The notes under the pieces: generated by a model | Databases searched by the model: none | Told to the model about the DNA's origin: nothing | Seen by the model: the letters and a program-made list of their open reading frames with translations, nothing else | Made by a program: the position numbers and the translations under genes | DNA from: Obelidium mucronatum | Taxonomy: Eukaryota; Chytridiomycota; Chytridiomycetes; Chytridiales; Chytriomycetaceae | Direction: 5' to 3' | NCBI GenBank assembly: GCA_025765595.1 | Contig: JAIVFH010000031.1 | Location: 271,383 to 335,382 of the forward strand | Length of the DNA: 64,000 nucleotides | Part shown: positions 23,174-33,700 of the stretch, piece by piece | Layout of the letters: the number at the start of each line of letters is the position of its first letter | How positions within the stretch are numbered: the stretch's first letter is position 1

Positions 23174-25961
23174 ATGCTGGCAATGTATCTTTTTCTCTTG
23201 GTTTTATTGACTTATGGATCCATCATGCCCGTGGCAAGTCCTATCGTTGGGCTTTTTCCAGGAACATCCTCGATACGGTCAAAGCACGAGAGTAATCTCA
23301 CTATCGCGTTTATACTTCCCTATGTACATTTTTGGGAAATGAAAACAGCAGAAGAATACGCTACATGCGGCGGAGACTGTGGGTTCTTCCGCCAGATGGA
23401 CAGCGCTGCAGAGTGGGTGGTGAATATGATCAACAACCGGACTGACATCCTCCCAAACACAATGGTTAACATCCTACGCGTTCATGAATGGGGTGAAAAC
23501 GGATGGACTGTCGGGGACATTGCACCAGCATCTATGGCACTGGCAGAGCATCCGTCAAAACCCATTGCCGCTTTTGGAACAACTTCGAGTACCAGAGGCT
23601 CTCTCGCTACGGGAATCCTATCCCAGTATAAAATACCGCACTGTGCTGGGTCGCTAAACAGCCCAGTACTCTCGAACAAACACAATTATCCATACTTCTT
23701 TCGCCCAACCTATGCAAACAAATGGGGGAACGATATGGCGAATTTATTTTCGGGATGGAAAGTGAAGCGTATCGGAATGGTCTTTGACTCTTATGATGAC
23801 GAAAGTAGGCTTGCCTGTCTGGACATTAAGGCGGGTTTGTTTGCACAAGGAATCGCAATAGTGTCATACCTCCACTATCATGGGCACGTCCAAAATATCA
23901 ACTTCACAACCATCGCTCAGGAACTAGCTCATGCGGATGTACGCTATATTATTGTTTGTGCGCAGGGCTGGTCACAGTCATTCAATCTGATTCTTGCCGC
24001 AAAGTGAGCTGCTCACTCTTTCACGCCAACTAGTTTCTAAAATTCTAACATTTCATTAATATTAGTGAGACGGGTCTGATTTCAAAGAATCACGTCTGGA
24101 CATTCACAAATGTGCCCTACCCCCCTGACGTAGAAGGAGATTCGGATAGCAGATTGAAGCTTCTGAATGGAATCGTGTTTCCTTTCGTCGACTTTCAAGA
24201 TCACAAATCGTCAAACTATATCTCTATTGATGGCTCCTGGAATGACTTGTATAAACGCGACCCGTTAAAGTATCAGGATCAATGGATGAACTGGCATGAA
24301 TTATTAACTTTGGATGCAACAGGCTATTAATTTTATTTCTGATACAGGGCTACTGTGGGAGCATACGATTGTCTTGGGACATTGCTGTACGGCTTACATA
24401 AAGCTATGAAAAACACCAAGGATGAAAACCAAATCAAGTCCCGCTTAAATTTCACTGCATTTATGGATTCAGGATTTAATGGAGCGAATCTCAATCCGAT
24501 GCAATTAAACGAATTTGGAGATCCATCAGCCGCCACAACTTTCAGCACGTTCAATAACGAGAATCCTGCATTGCCACCCTTTGTAATGTGTGGGAAAAAT
24601 AATGAGCTTCAAAAGCTGATGGACCCAGTTTTCTTTGGTGGCTCCTCCGTCCCTCCTTGGGACGGGTCGGAGGATGTCCTTCCTGTAGTATTGGCCACGC
24701 TGGCAGATACGCGTGGAAAAATTATATTGTCCTTGATTGTCATCTGCTACGTAATTGTACTCAGTTTGGCTGTGTTTGTGATTTTGTACCGGAATCATCC
24801 TTGCGTCAAAACAATCAATCCTATCCATTCGATTGTGTCAATAACGGGAAACGTCGTGCTAATGACATGTTCCATTCTTTTACTTGAGCTTCCTTCGTCG
24901 CAAAAATGCTATACTCGTATTTGGCTGTATTTTGGAGGAGTTGATCTTCTCATTGCTCCACTGATCATGAAAAATTGGTATCTCCTGCGTATTTTTTGCT
25001 CGACTACTTCCATCAGGACCCAAGACTTGAGCAAAATGTTCTATATATCTCAGCTTGCGACTATCTCCACACTGATAATTCAAATTTCGCTTTTAGTCGC
25101 ATATACCTCCCAGTCGAATATACAAGTGACCACAATTGCTCTAAACAAAGCAATCGTATACAGATGTATCGACCGCAGTTTGCACTTTCCCAAGTTATTC
25201 AACTCGGCGCAAATGTTGGTAACTGTGTGGCAGGGACTACTTCTCATCTCGCTTTTGGGGATGGCGATTGCCGTGCGGAACCTCAATAACAAGTATAATG
25301 ATTCAAGCTTCCTTCTTTTTGTCTTTGTTACTCTTTCACTTTTGAGCATCTTGGAAGCACAAGTGGGAGTGGACCAAGATTCTCCTGTCAAGGAAACCAT
25401 TTACCTTTTTATTGCGGCTACCCATGTTCCCGTTCTTTTAGTGGGGCCGAAGATCGTGGAAGTTTATTCGACGCTGGACTATAATAGTTTCAGTTTTCCG
25501 AGAGGCAGTTCCTCGAAAAAGACCACCGGCAGATACTCTTCCAGTTTGCATCAACAGCATTCGACGACATTGGAGCATACGAAAATTTCTCATGCAGAGT
25601 TTTTGGTATGATGCTATTTTATGATATGAAGTGTTCTAATGTCTTTTTTTGCTGTCGCTACAAGAAATTGGCATTTGTGTTTAAAATGGCCAAAAGCACT
25701 TTTGGTATCTGGCGGCAATCAAGCGGCATTCTGGTTTCTTGCATAAAACAGCGACAGTGGCTCACGATACATTCTTCGGATGGAGTTTTCTTGGTATGCT
25801 TGCCTCTTGACAAGGATACGATGGGAATTTTAGAGACGGGCACTGGGAATATGGTGATTGTGCCCAATCCGAACCAGCTTCATTGGGTGGAGCTAGAATT
25901 CGAGAATAAGGAGAAGGCGCTGGATTTCAAAGAGAAACTGCGTGTGCTTTGTATTCAGTAA
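23174..25961 (+). CDS. Class C GPCR with PH-like tail, copy 3 (GC-AG intron)
   Basis: Exons 23174-24003, 24066-24293, 24348-25605, 25665-25961; 870 aa. Signal peptide MLAMYLFLLVLLTYGSI. Ectodomain landmarks are FILPYVHFWEMKTAEEYATC, CGGDCGFFRQMDSAAEWVVN and AAFGTTSSTRGSLATG. The membrane domain includes APLIMKNWYLLRIF, NLNNKYNDSSFLLFVF and IAATHVPVLLVGPKIVEVY. The PH-like tail is encoded by exon 4 (FGIWRQSSGILVSCIKQRQW through a final helix). Intron 2 (24294-24347) begins with GC, not GT, where copies 1 and 2 have GT at the same phase. The reading is forced by conservation of the Trp codon split over this intron. The stop codon is only 6 bp before the start of the HEN1-like gene. Confidence 0.84.
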
Positions 25962-25962
25962 A

Positions 25963-25970
25963 AATAAATG
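25963..25970 (+). promoter_or_regulatory. AATAAA overlapping the HEN1-like start codon
   Basis: Between the GPCR stop (25959-25961) and the next ATG (25968) the sequence contains AATAAA at 25963-25968, whose last A is the first base of the downstream ATG. If it acts as the poly(A) signal for the receptor gene, the receptor's 3' end must lie inside the HEN1-like coding exon. The HEN1 promoter and leader must in turn lie inside the receptor gene. Confidence 0.4.
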
Positions 25971-27210
25971 GATAAAGGCACCACCACAGCTGGATTCTCG
26001 CCGCCTCTTTGGCAACAGCGACGATCGCTTCTCGCAAAGCACCTGTCCCAGTACAGTGGCAAAATGTCTTCGATTGCTGACTTGGGCTGTGGGCGTGGCG
26101 CCATCCTTACTTCTCTCATTGCTTCGTCCCAGTGGACCAGAATAATCGGCGTTGATTTATGCCGCTCCAGCCTCGACAGCGCATCGGAGCTTTGCCAGCC
26201 AACGGATGCCGAGAAGCAAAGCTTGAAAGAGCACGAGATTGTTGTTGAGCTGTTTGAAGGTGATGATTCCATTTGTAGAGGCAGGGAAACAATGGGAGAC
26301 TTTGGAGTTCTGACGCGTCTTTGATCCAGGCTCTCTCAAGGAAGCCGACAATAGATTAAAAAATATCGATGCAATGATTTGCTCCGAGGTTGTTGAGCAT
26401 TTGGATGGCGATACTTTGAATTGCTTTCCTCACGTTGTACTGGGAACTTTCCATCCAAAGATTCTGATTGTGACGACTCCAAACGCAGAATTCAATATTA
26501 ACTTTCCCGAGCTCAACTATGGAACTCCATTGGCAACTCTACGGAATGACGATCACAAGTTTGAATGGACCAGACAAGAGTTTGAGCAATGGGCCCAATG
26601 TTACGCACGCCAATATGGCTATGATGTTTCGTTCACGGGTGTTGGATTGATTCAAGGGAGCATTCATAATGTTGGTTTTTGCACGCAAGCTGCCATTTTT
26701 GTCAGCAATGGCGGGAGTGTCGCAACTGTCTCCACTTCTCCTGCACCTTACAAACATCACTCAACCATCACTTTTCCATTCTTTAATGAGACGCAATACT
26801 CTATGCATCTTGTCTTGCCCGAGATTTTGAAGGAGGTTCAAAGTTTCGTCTACAACCAATTGTGTTGTGAGTGTATTCCGCTGGTTACTCCAAAAATGAC
26901 GGATGATGAGTTCGACTTATTATTGATCTCCAAATGGCCAATAGCTCCCATATCAATTTTGGAGATTCCAGTCGATTCCCTGTGGTCCGTGTTGAGAATC
27001 CGACAAATTTGTAAAACTCGAGATTACCTGTTTGAAGTGGTGCATGCTTTCCCGAGCATTTTTATGGTACATCAAGAAAAAAAAGACATCATTCAAATCC
27101 GTCAGCAAATTCCTCTCGTTGAGAGATTGGAGCGTGCTCTAGAGGGGGGGAGAGAAGACGAGTGCTGCACTCCTTCCTTCAGCGACACCTCTGAAATTGA
27201 TGATGAATAG
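25968..27210 (+). CDS. HEN1: HEN1-like small-RNA 3'-terminal 2'-O-methyltransferase
   Basis: Exons 25968-26259 and 26330-27210; 390 aa. The SAM-binding motif I is IADLGCGRGAILTSL and motif II IIGVDLCRSSLDSA. After the splice the family core follows: FEGSLKEADNRLKNIDAM, CSEVVEHLDGDTL with the metal-binding E-x-x-E-H, then TTPNAEFN, and DDHKFEWTRQEFEQWA supplying the second metal-ligand His. GVGLIQGSIHNVGFCTQAAIF closes the domain. HEN1/HENMT1 methylates the 3' end of siRNAs or piRNAs and protects them. The length matches stand-alone fungal and animal enzymes, without the plant dsRNA-binding extension. The C-terminal 150 residues are unassigned. It ends 60 bp from the convergent bHLH gene. Confidence 0.87.
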
Positions 27211-27270
27211 ATCTATTAAAATCCCCATTTATTGTAGCCATAAGTAACAAATATTATCGAATTCCAAACT

Positions 27271-28524
27271 CTATTGCAGCCTTCCTCCACTCTCACCACC
27301 ACCACCAGACTCTTTCAAACCTTCCTGGTGGGCAATCAAAACTTTCCTCAATGCATCTTTAAGTTTTCGATTCTCCTTTTCCCGAACCTTGATCTCTTCT
27401 TGCAACTGCTCAATATATTCCAACCCACTCTCCAACAACCGCGTATGACTCCAGCTTTTATAGTTCCCAATCGTAGAGGCAGGCAACAATTCTTTCAATT
27501 GCTCAAACCCGGTTCTTAGAGAGATTCTCCGTTGCCGTTCGGCCTCCCGATGAACACGCCGTCCACGCTCTTGACGCTCATTGTCTTCTGGATCGCCACC
27601 AACTATTGAATTAATACTTCTCCTTCGATCAGCCTGATCTTGACTAATTTGTCCATTGTAAGAGGATGATGATGAAGCGTTGTTGCTGCCAGTCAATGAA
27701 GCTTGTCCGGTCGACGTAAGATCGTGGTTGGCTACAAGGTCTCGGAGAAACGAAAAAGTAGAATCCGACATTGTTCTTGATTCAGTAGGCATAATAGATG
27801 CATTTGCATGGGATGATGATGTTGATGTGGAAGTGGTACCGGTTGTGTTTGACGGCATTGTAAACAGGTCATCTTGTAGAAGTAAAGACTGTAAGAACTT
27901 ATCACTGTATCCCGCTAGAACAGAGTTTGCGGTAGATGCATTCGTGGTAGTAAACGACGCCTGGTTGTCGCTTCCATAATTTTGGAATTGGAAATAGTCA
28001 GGTGTAGAAGGTTTTGGAAGTGTTGGTGTTGAAACTCTAGGGAGAGAAGGCGGTGTATCCGACATGTTTGGAATCGCTGGTGGTGGCGTGTTGGCCGTGG
28101 GGTACTGCGGTAGAATAGGTGTTGCAATAGTTGTAAGTAAAGGTGAATGCATTATATCGTGCTGTTGCTGTTGCGGCTGCGGCTGGGAGTGCAATTGCTG
28201 TTGTGGCTGTAATTGGTACTGGTTGTTGAGGAATGGTGACATTGATCGATAGGCGGCTGTGATAGGATTTGAGATAGACCGACGATGCTGCTGTTCCAAT
28301 TGTCGCGTGTATGGCGTACTTCGGGACAGCGACGTAATATCTCCCCGTGCTTTGGTAGTTACTTGTTGCCGGACATCAAATGTGCTGAAAGGAAGCAGTG
28401 CTTGGTCGCCATCGAGTGTGGCGTGGCCAGCTGTGTGGGAATGTGAACCGTTGGTCTCATTACCAACAAGCAGCTGCGGCCGCTGCGAAGAATCATTTGC
28501 AGATTGGAACCTGTCATCATTCAT
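27271..28524 (-). CDS. bHLH transcription factor, 417 aa
   Basis: An intronless frame with a C-terminal basic helix-loop-helix: RRVHREAERQRRISLRTGFE then QLKELLPASTIGNYKSWSHT and RLLESGLEYIEQLQEEIKVR, followed by a leucine-rich coiled coil (about residues 310-405). The basic region has the H-E-R residues (His, Glu, Arg at the 5-9-13 positions) that bind CANNTG E-boxes. The rest is Gln/Ser/Thr/Pro-rich disordered sequence, including CAG/CAA runs, typical of activation domains. The neighbour at 28656-29501 is a paralogue in the same orientation, 131 bp upstream. The two may form heterodimers; this is inference from shared dimerisation regions. Confidence 0.85.
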   Translation of the reverse strand: MNDDRFQSANDSSQRPQLLVGNETNGSHSHTAGHATLDGDQALLPFSTFDVRQQVTTKARGDITSLSRSTPYTRQLEQQHRRSISNPITAAYRSMSPFLNNQYQLQPQQQLHSQPQPQQQQHDIMHSPLLTTIATPILPQYPTANTPPPAIPNMSDTPPSLPRVSTPTLPKPSTPDYFQFQNYGSDNQASFTTTNASTANSVLAGYSDKFLQSLLLQDDLFTMPSNTTGTTSTSTSSSHANASIMPTESRTMSDSTFSFLRDLVANHDLTSTGQASLTGSNNASSSSSYNGQISQDQADRRRSINSIVGGDPEDNERQERGRRVHREAERQRRISLRTGFEQLKELLPASTIGNYKSWSHTRLLESGLEYIEQLQEEIKVREKENRKLKDALRKVLIAHQEGLKESGGGGESGGRLQ

Positions 28525-28655
28525 TTGGCAAGAGGACTATGTTAAACTGGAAAGTTCAAAAATTTCTGGTGAGAATTGCACCATCCCACGCGTGCGATTC
28601 TGGACCCAAAAGGCGCAATTTGGCACAAATATTAATAACAGCTTATCACTACTGT

Positions 28656-29501
28656 TTATTTATCAGTATTCTGATGTGCCTCCACAATTTTTTTAACGGC
28701 CTCCTTTAGCTTCCGATTGTCTCGATCTTTTTCCCGAATTTCCTCCAGCAACCGTTCGATGTATTCCACACCACTCTCCAAAAGCTTTGTTTGGCTCCAT
28801 GTTTTATTGGCACTGATTGTTGCAGGAGGCAGTAGTTCCTTCAACCGTTCAAATCCTGTTCGCAAACTGTCCCTTCGCTGTTTTTCAGCGTCTCGGTGAA
28901 TTCGACGACCTTTGACAACAGAACCGGAGACCAATTCATCGATGTAATCTTCTTCCAAGCTTGGAGGAGTTTTGATCGAAGGCGGTGTGACAGCGTTAGT
29001 GATAGGAGTCAACGAACTTGGGATGGGGGAAAACTGTGCACCCAATTGTGGAGTACGAACACTGGCATAGTCAGGGAATTGAAAGTCCGAGATAGTTGTG
29101 GCAGAAAATATGCTCTCGCCAGATAGTGGAGAACGGAGCTGTGACTGTAGGTAGCTGCCATTGGCTGGCACTGCTGGAATCGCAGGGGACTGTAGACCAC
29201 TACTATTGGTGAGGTCACTGTTTGTTCTGAGCGACGACGCTGTCAAGAGTGGGTTGCTGATTGTCCGACACTTGAAAGGAGCAGAGTATGGAGTTCCCCG
29301 AGAATCCTTTTTCTTTGATGATAGGTTGTGGCGAAAAGAAGGGCCGTCTGCTGCGCTATGTGGTACCAGTGTATTGGCCAAGTTTGACGTCAAGTAAGCA
29401 TTGCCCTGCTTCTCAAAGAAATCGAACATGCTATTGACGTCGAAAGCATCCTGTGGCCACTGTTGATTTGTTTGCACGAAGTCATCTGTGAATCCCATCA
29501 T
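28656..29501 (-). CDS. bHLH transcription factor, 281 aa (paralogue of the neighbour)
   Basis: Intronless. The bHLH at about residues 195-280 reads RRIHRDAEKQRRDSLRTGFE, RLKELLPPATISANKTWSQT, KLLESGVEYIERLLEEIREK. It is highly similar to the adjacent factor, including the unusual W-S-x-T-x-LLESG-x-EYIE helix 2. The basic region keeps His and Arg; Glu of the H-E-R triad is present as E in DAEKQRR. The protein ends shortly after the coiled coil. The N-terminal 190 residues are Ser/Pro/Asn-rich. Tandem duplication with divergence of the N-terminus is the simplest explanation. Confidence 0.83.
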   Translation of the reverse strand: MMGFTDDFVQTNQQWPQDAFDVNSMFDFFEKQGNAYLTSNLANTLVPHSAADGPSFRHNLSSKKKDSRGTPYSAPFKCRTISNPLLTASSLRTNSDLTNSSGLQSPAIPAVPANGSYLQSQLRSPLSGESIFSATTISDFQFPDYASVRTPQLGAQFSPIPSSLTPITNAVTPPSIKTPPSLEEDYIDELVSGSVVKGRRIHRDAEKQRRDSLRTGFERLKELLPPATISANKTWSQTKLLESGVEYIERLLEEIREKDRDNRKLKEAVKKIVEAHQNTDK

Positions 29502-29951
29502 GCTGGGTAAGTTTATCCAGGTTTGGTGGAGGAAAGCTGGAGCTTGGGCTTAAAAAATTGCACCACTTTTACTGATTGCATCATAAGGAAGGAAGATGAC
29601 GAATTTTGCACGTGCGGTTTTCGCGTCGGACAATTTCCAGAAAAAATCTTGACGAAAAATTGATTTCGCCGTTCTTGGTGAGCATACTGAAAAAGGAAAT
29701 CTGTCCAAAAACCAACAGCGCGTATGAGTTTTTTAACAAATATAATTATTTAGATTATCAAGTCTTTCTTCACCCAAAGACAGAATCCAAAACTGTTATT
29801 TTTTTTTAGGGGAAGGAACCAATAAATCAAGTTGACACAATTGTGCACCGTTTATTTGACAACAGCCGAGCAAGGCATTCTGGGTTGGCCCTGAAAGCGC
29901 CTGGTATTGTTTTGGAGGCAAGCGTGACTCACGCTATAAAAAGAATTGAGA
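29502..29951. other. Divergent intergenic region between the bHLH pair and the ERV2-like gene
   Basis: About 450 bp, mostly AT-rich. A small open frame (29606-29809) has no recognisable motif or signal. Likely holds promoters for both flanking genes; no repeat or RNA gene seen. Confidence 0.4.
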
Positions 29952-30661
29952 ATGGTCACGAAGCGGACGTGCAAGCAGGCAGCGGCGCTCGCCGTCGGCC
30001 TCGTGCTCGTCGCAGTCGTGGTGCTGACGCTGCTCGTGGACGGCGCGCACCGCGACCTGGCGGATCTGTCGGCGGCAGCGGCGGGCGGCGGCGGCGCGTG
30101 GCTCGGCGGGGCGTTGTTCGGCGCGGCGGCGAAGCAGCGCACGGCGCCGGCCGAGCCGATGATGGCCGCAATGAAGAACGAAACGGCGAAGGCCGAGCTC
30201 GGCCGCGCCGCCTGGCGCCTGCTGCACACAATGGCCGGGAAGTTTCCGCACAAGCCGACGAAAGCCCAGGCCGCTGCCATGAACGACTACATCTACCTGT
30301 TTGCCGAGCTGTATCCATGCGGGGACTGGTTGGTTGCGACGGCTGGTTGGACAAGCGATCAACTCAATATATGATCAACACACACATACACTCAAAACAG
30401 TGCGAGGCATTTCAAGATAATTCTGGAAAACAATCCTCCGGACGTATCGAGCAAGGCAGCGGTTGCTGATTGGGCCTGTCGAGTCCATAACATCGTGAAC
30501 AAACGGAAGGAGAAGCCGCAATTTGACTGTTCAAAGATTCTGGAATTCTACGACTGTGGATGGTGAGTTTTCCTCACGTTTTCTTGAAACATTGAGTTAA
30601 ATGTGTCGTGAAATTGGTTATCAGTGGACCAGAGGAGGAAGCAGCAGCGGGGGCAAATTGA
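29952..30661 (+). CDS. ERV2-like FAD-linked sulfhydryl oxidase
   Basis: Exons 29952-30328, 30401-30562, 30625-30661; 191 aa. A membrane anchor near residues 10-30 (ALAVGLVLVAVVVLTLL) precedes the ERV/ALR fold: GRAAWRLLHTMAGKFP, then YPCGDCARHF, where the second Cys codon is split by intron 1, giving the redox C-x-x-C beside FAD. WACRVHNIVNKRK is the FAD-binding H-x-x-N helix. The C-terminus is DCGCGPEEEAAAGAN, whose C-G-C is the shuttle disulfide of yeast Erv2, with its second Cys again created by splicing. This implies oxidative folding in the ER rather than in mitochondria (Erv1). The first exon is very GC-rich, producing long spurious frames on both strands. Confidence 0.88.
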
Positions 30662-30784
30662 CTCAAATGATTATCAGCAGCAAACGGTAGAGAGACGGCA
30701 TAAGCTTCTAAAATAAACGGAATTCTTTGAAAATAAAAAAGGTTTTTATTGTTATAAATAATAAGTATTGAAGTTATTAAAAAA

Positions 30785-33700
30785 ATGGCGGATGTTGGTT
30801 CCGCCCGACCACCATCGCGTCGACACTCACGCGCTGCAACGCCAGTTAGATATCTCAACGCCGATACAGGCGCGACAGTGCGAGACTTCAGCAACAGCAC
30901 ACTTGAAGAGATTATTGCCTCTCAAACCATGTACATCCGGCCACGAACAGCAGATCACCAAAAAGGCCGCCTCAGGACACCCCGTCTATCCACTTCCTCT
31001 GCTCGAACAAGTATAGTGACGCGTAACCCTGGGGAATATTTGCCTGAAATCGATAGTCAGCTGGATGAAGACGAAAGTGAAGAGGAAGAACCTGTGACAT
31101 CGCGCTGGCAACTCTCCGAACAACGCTTTCTTGAACTCTTCTTTGGTCAAGACCTGGTTTTGAGATCACGTCAGCGCCACCAGCACGTTCTGCAGTCCAT
31201 GAAGCGATGGGCAAAGCGGCCACAGTCAGCATCAGGACTGAACGACGCCTCATCTTCAAACACCCATTTCGTCACTACGCGTCCCAAATCAGCGATTCTA
31301 CGCCAAGCAGGAGATACCCCCAATGTTGCAAAAAATGTTTCGTTTAACCTCACCAAGAACCTCCATTACGATTTTTCTCCCTTTCCCAACGACTCCTTAA
31401 CTCGCAAATCGCGTTCTGGCACTACTTTTTCAACAGATGAAGAAGACGATGATGAAGATGAGGATGAAGACGGGAGCACAGACTGCATCATTACTTCACG
31501 CAAGCTAAAATCCCTGGGGCTATTTGACTACAAACACATTAACGACTATCGGAAAACAAAGTCCGGGACTCCTAAAAATGATGGTGTTAGAATCCCCCGG
31601 CCACGAACGGCTGACTTGAGTCCCGATCTGAAAAAGCGATTGGAGTCCTTTCGAGAGCTGGATACACTTGTTTTTGTGAAACCTCCGGTTTCTCAGCAAC
31701 GAATATGTACTGGGCGTGAGCGAGTAGAACGCGATATTGAAGCAGTTTCTTCAGCAGCAAGTTTCGCAGCCTCTATTAACGGTAAGACAGTAGTTCACGC
31801 AACGCCTACGTCTTCTAATATGTCAACACAGTTGGTCAGGGTGCGCGAAAAATGTCGACGGCTGCTCGGCTTTTGTTGGCGAGAGCAGGTTCAGGAAGTA
31901 CGCTGAATTCTTCTGCAAAGTCTGTTCGCCAGATAAGGATCCCAACAACAAATCATCAACAAAATCAACAAAGAGTTACTGGATCTGCAACAAGCTCAAC
32001 CTCCTCTCGACTAACGACGAAAAGTGTTGATTCTGCCCACACATTTAACCCCCCAAGTAATCATCAAGTCATCTCCAAAAATTCATATGCTCTCCCAAAA
32101 CATAGACGCCCACTTTCTCGTGGGGTGCGGAAGTTTCTTGTGGATGCTGTGGTCGAAGACTCAGTGCATCCGAAACTTGGTGCCACAGCAGTTGTCTCAT
32201 TCGCGAATAAGACTGACAGCAATCAACCTCCTTTAACTGCTGCACTACAGCATCTTTCAAATGCCAACAGCAATAAGATCCACGTTGCCAAAAGCCTGCA
32301 TTATCATTTACATCCACCCGCATTACCACAGACTGGGCTTAGTTTAGATCCATATGACGAAATGAAGCCTCCTACAAACGTTTTTAAACTTGAGATTCCT
32401 AGAAAACTGAGACAATCTTTGGTATAGTGATTTTGATTTGTTTTGGGCATGAAAAATTTTCTTCTTTTTTTTTTCCCCCCCACAAATTTATTTAAATATC
32501 CAATTACAGGAAGATCCCCGCAATTTAGTTGGATTGGAGGGTGAAAAAGTTGGTGGACGAATTGTTATGCGTAAAATCAGCTGTCTGTATGAAGTCCCGA
32601 AATGTCCCCGAGTGAATGGGCGAATCACTCCCGTTCAATCTACTTCGAGTCTTGAAGCACCAGAACAAGTCCAAGGCCTCACAGAGAGAGTCCAAAATAT
32701 TTCAGAGCCTGATCTTTCTACCTCTCCTAGAGAAGAACAAAAGGAAAGCCAAGTGTTATCAGAGTCCCTTGATGAAATCATTCAAAACATGATTTTGACA
32801 AATGCAGAACAAGAAGAATTAGAGGCAGATCTTGCGACTCCTTCAACAAAGAATCGCGAGTATCATAGAAGGAGTAGGGCGGAGGTCTGTGGCTCGTTTG
32901 TTAAAATGGTGGGTTCAATGTTTCCCTTGGACTACTTCATGGACCATGAGGAAGTTCGAAACCTGGTCCAACGGGTTGAAGATTGGAAGCTTCAGCAACG
33001 GCAAGGGATCGCGCTTCCAGAAATTCGTTGTCAAGGACTGATACAGAGTAGTTCAAAAGCAACACGAGCAAAGAAACAAGAAGACGAAGTGTGGCATGGA
33101 GGCTACCTCACTGATTACAACGCCACAATTCATCAATTCTTAATTGAATGGGATGAACCTTATCCAAAGCGGCGACCCATCAATTACATACATGTTCCAG
33201 ATCCAACAAAATCTTCTCGTTGGCTTTCTCGTGCGGAAATCAAACTGGATCAAGACACTATTCAAGGTCATTTAAATAGAATATCGTCTGCGAATTATAT
33301 CCGTGCAGAATTTGAGTCGCGACTGACTCTGATTCAAATTTGTGGAATTGTCGCCCCAGTCCTAACACCAACATTACCTGAATTTAGAAAGGAAATTGTC
33401 GATTTGATGTATAAACAAGTGTCTGTTGTTCAAAATCAGTTTTTAAATTCAAAGCTGAGGAAGTCCTGTCGTGGTAGCGTTTATCGTATTATGTTTATAC
33501 GCACGGCTCATTCTGTTTTCGTTAGAATTGGGCCAAGAAGATGAATTTGATATTCACACTTTCCAAACTTCGTTTATAGCCCAGATTCTCAATGAACTTC
33601 GGGATATTTACTTTCATTCACAAGTTGAAGCTTGTATAAAACAAAACCCAAGACTGGAAGCGCTATATATCCCAAAAAAAGTGAAAACGATTTTGCAGAG

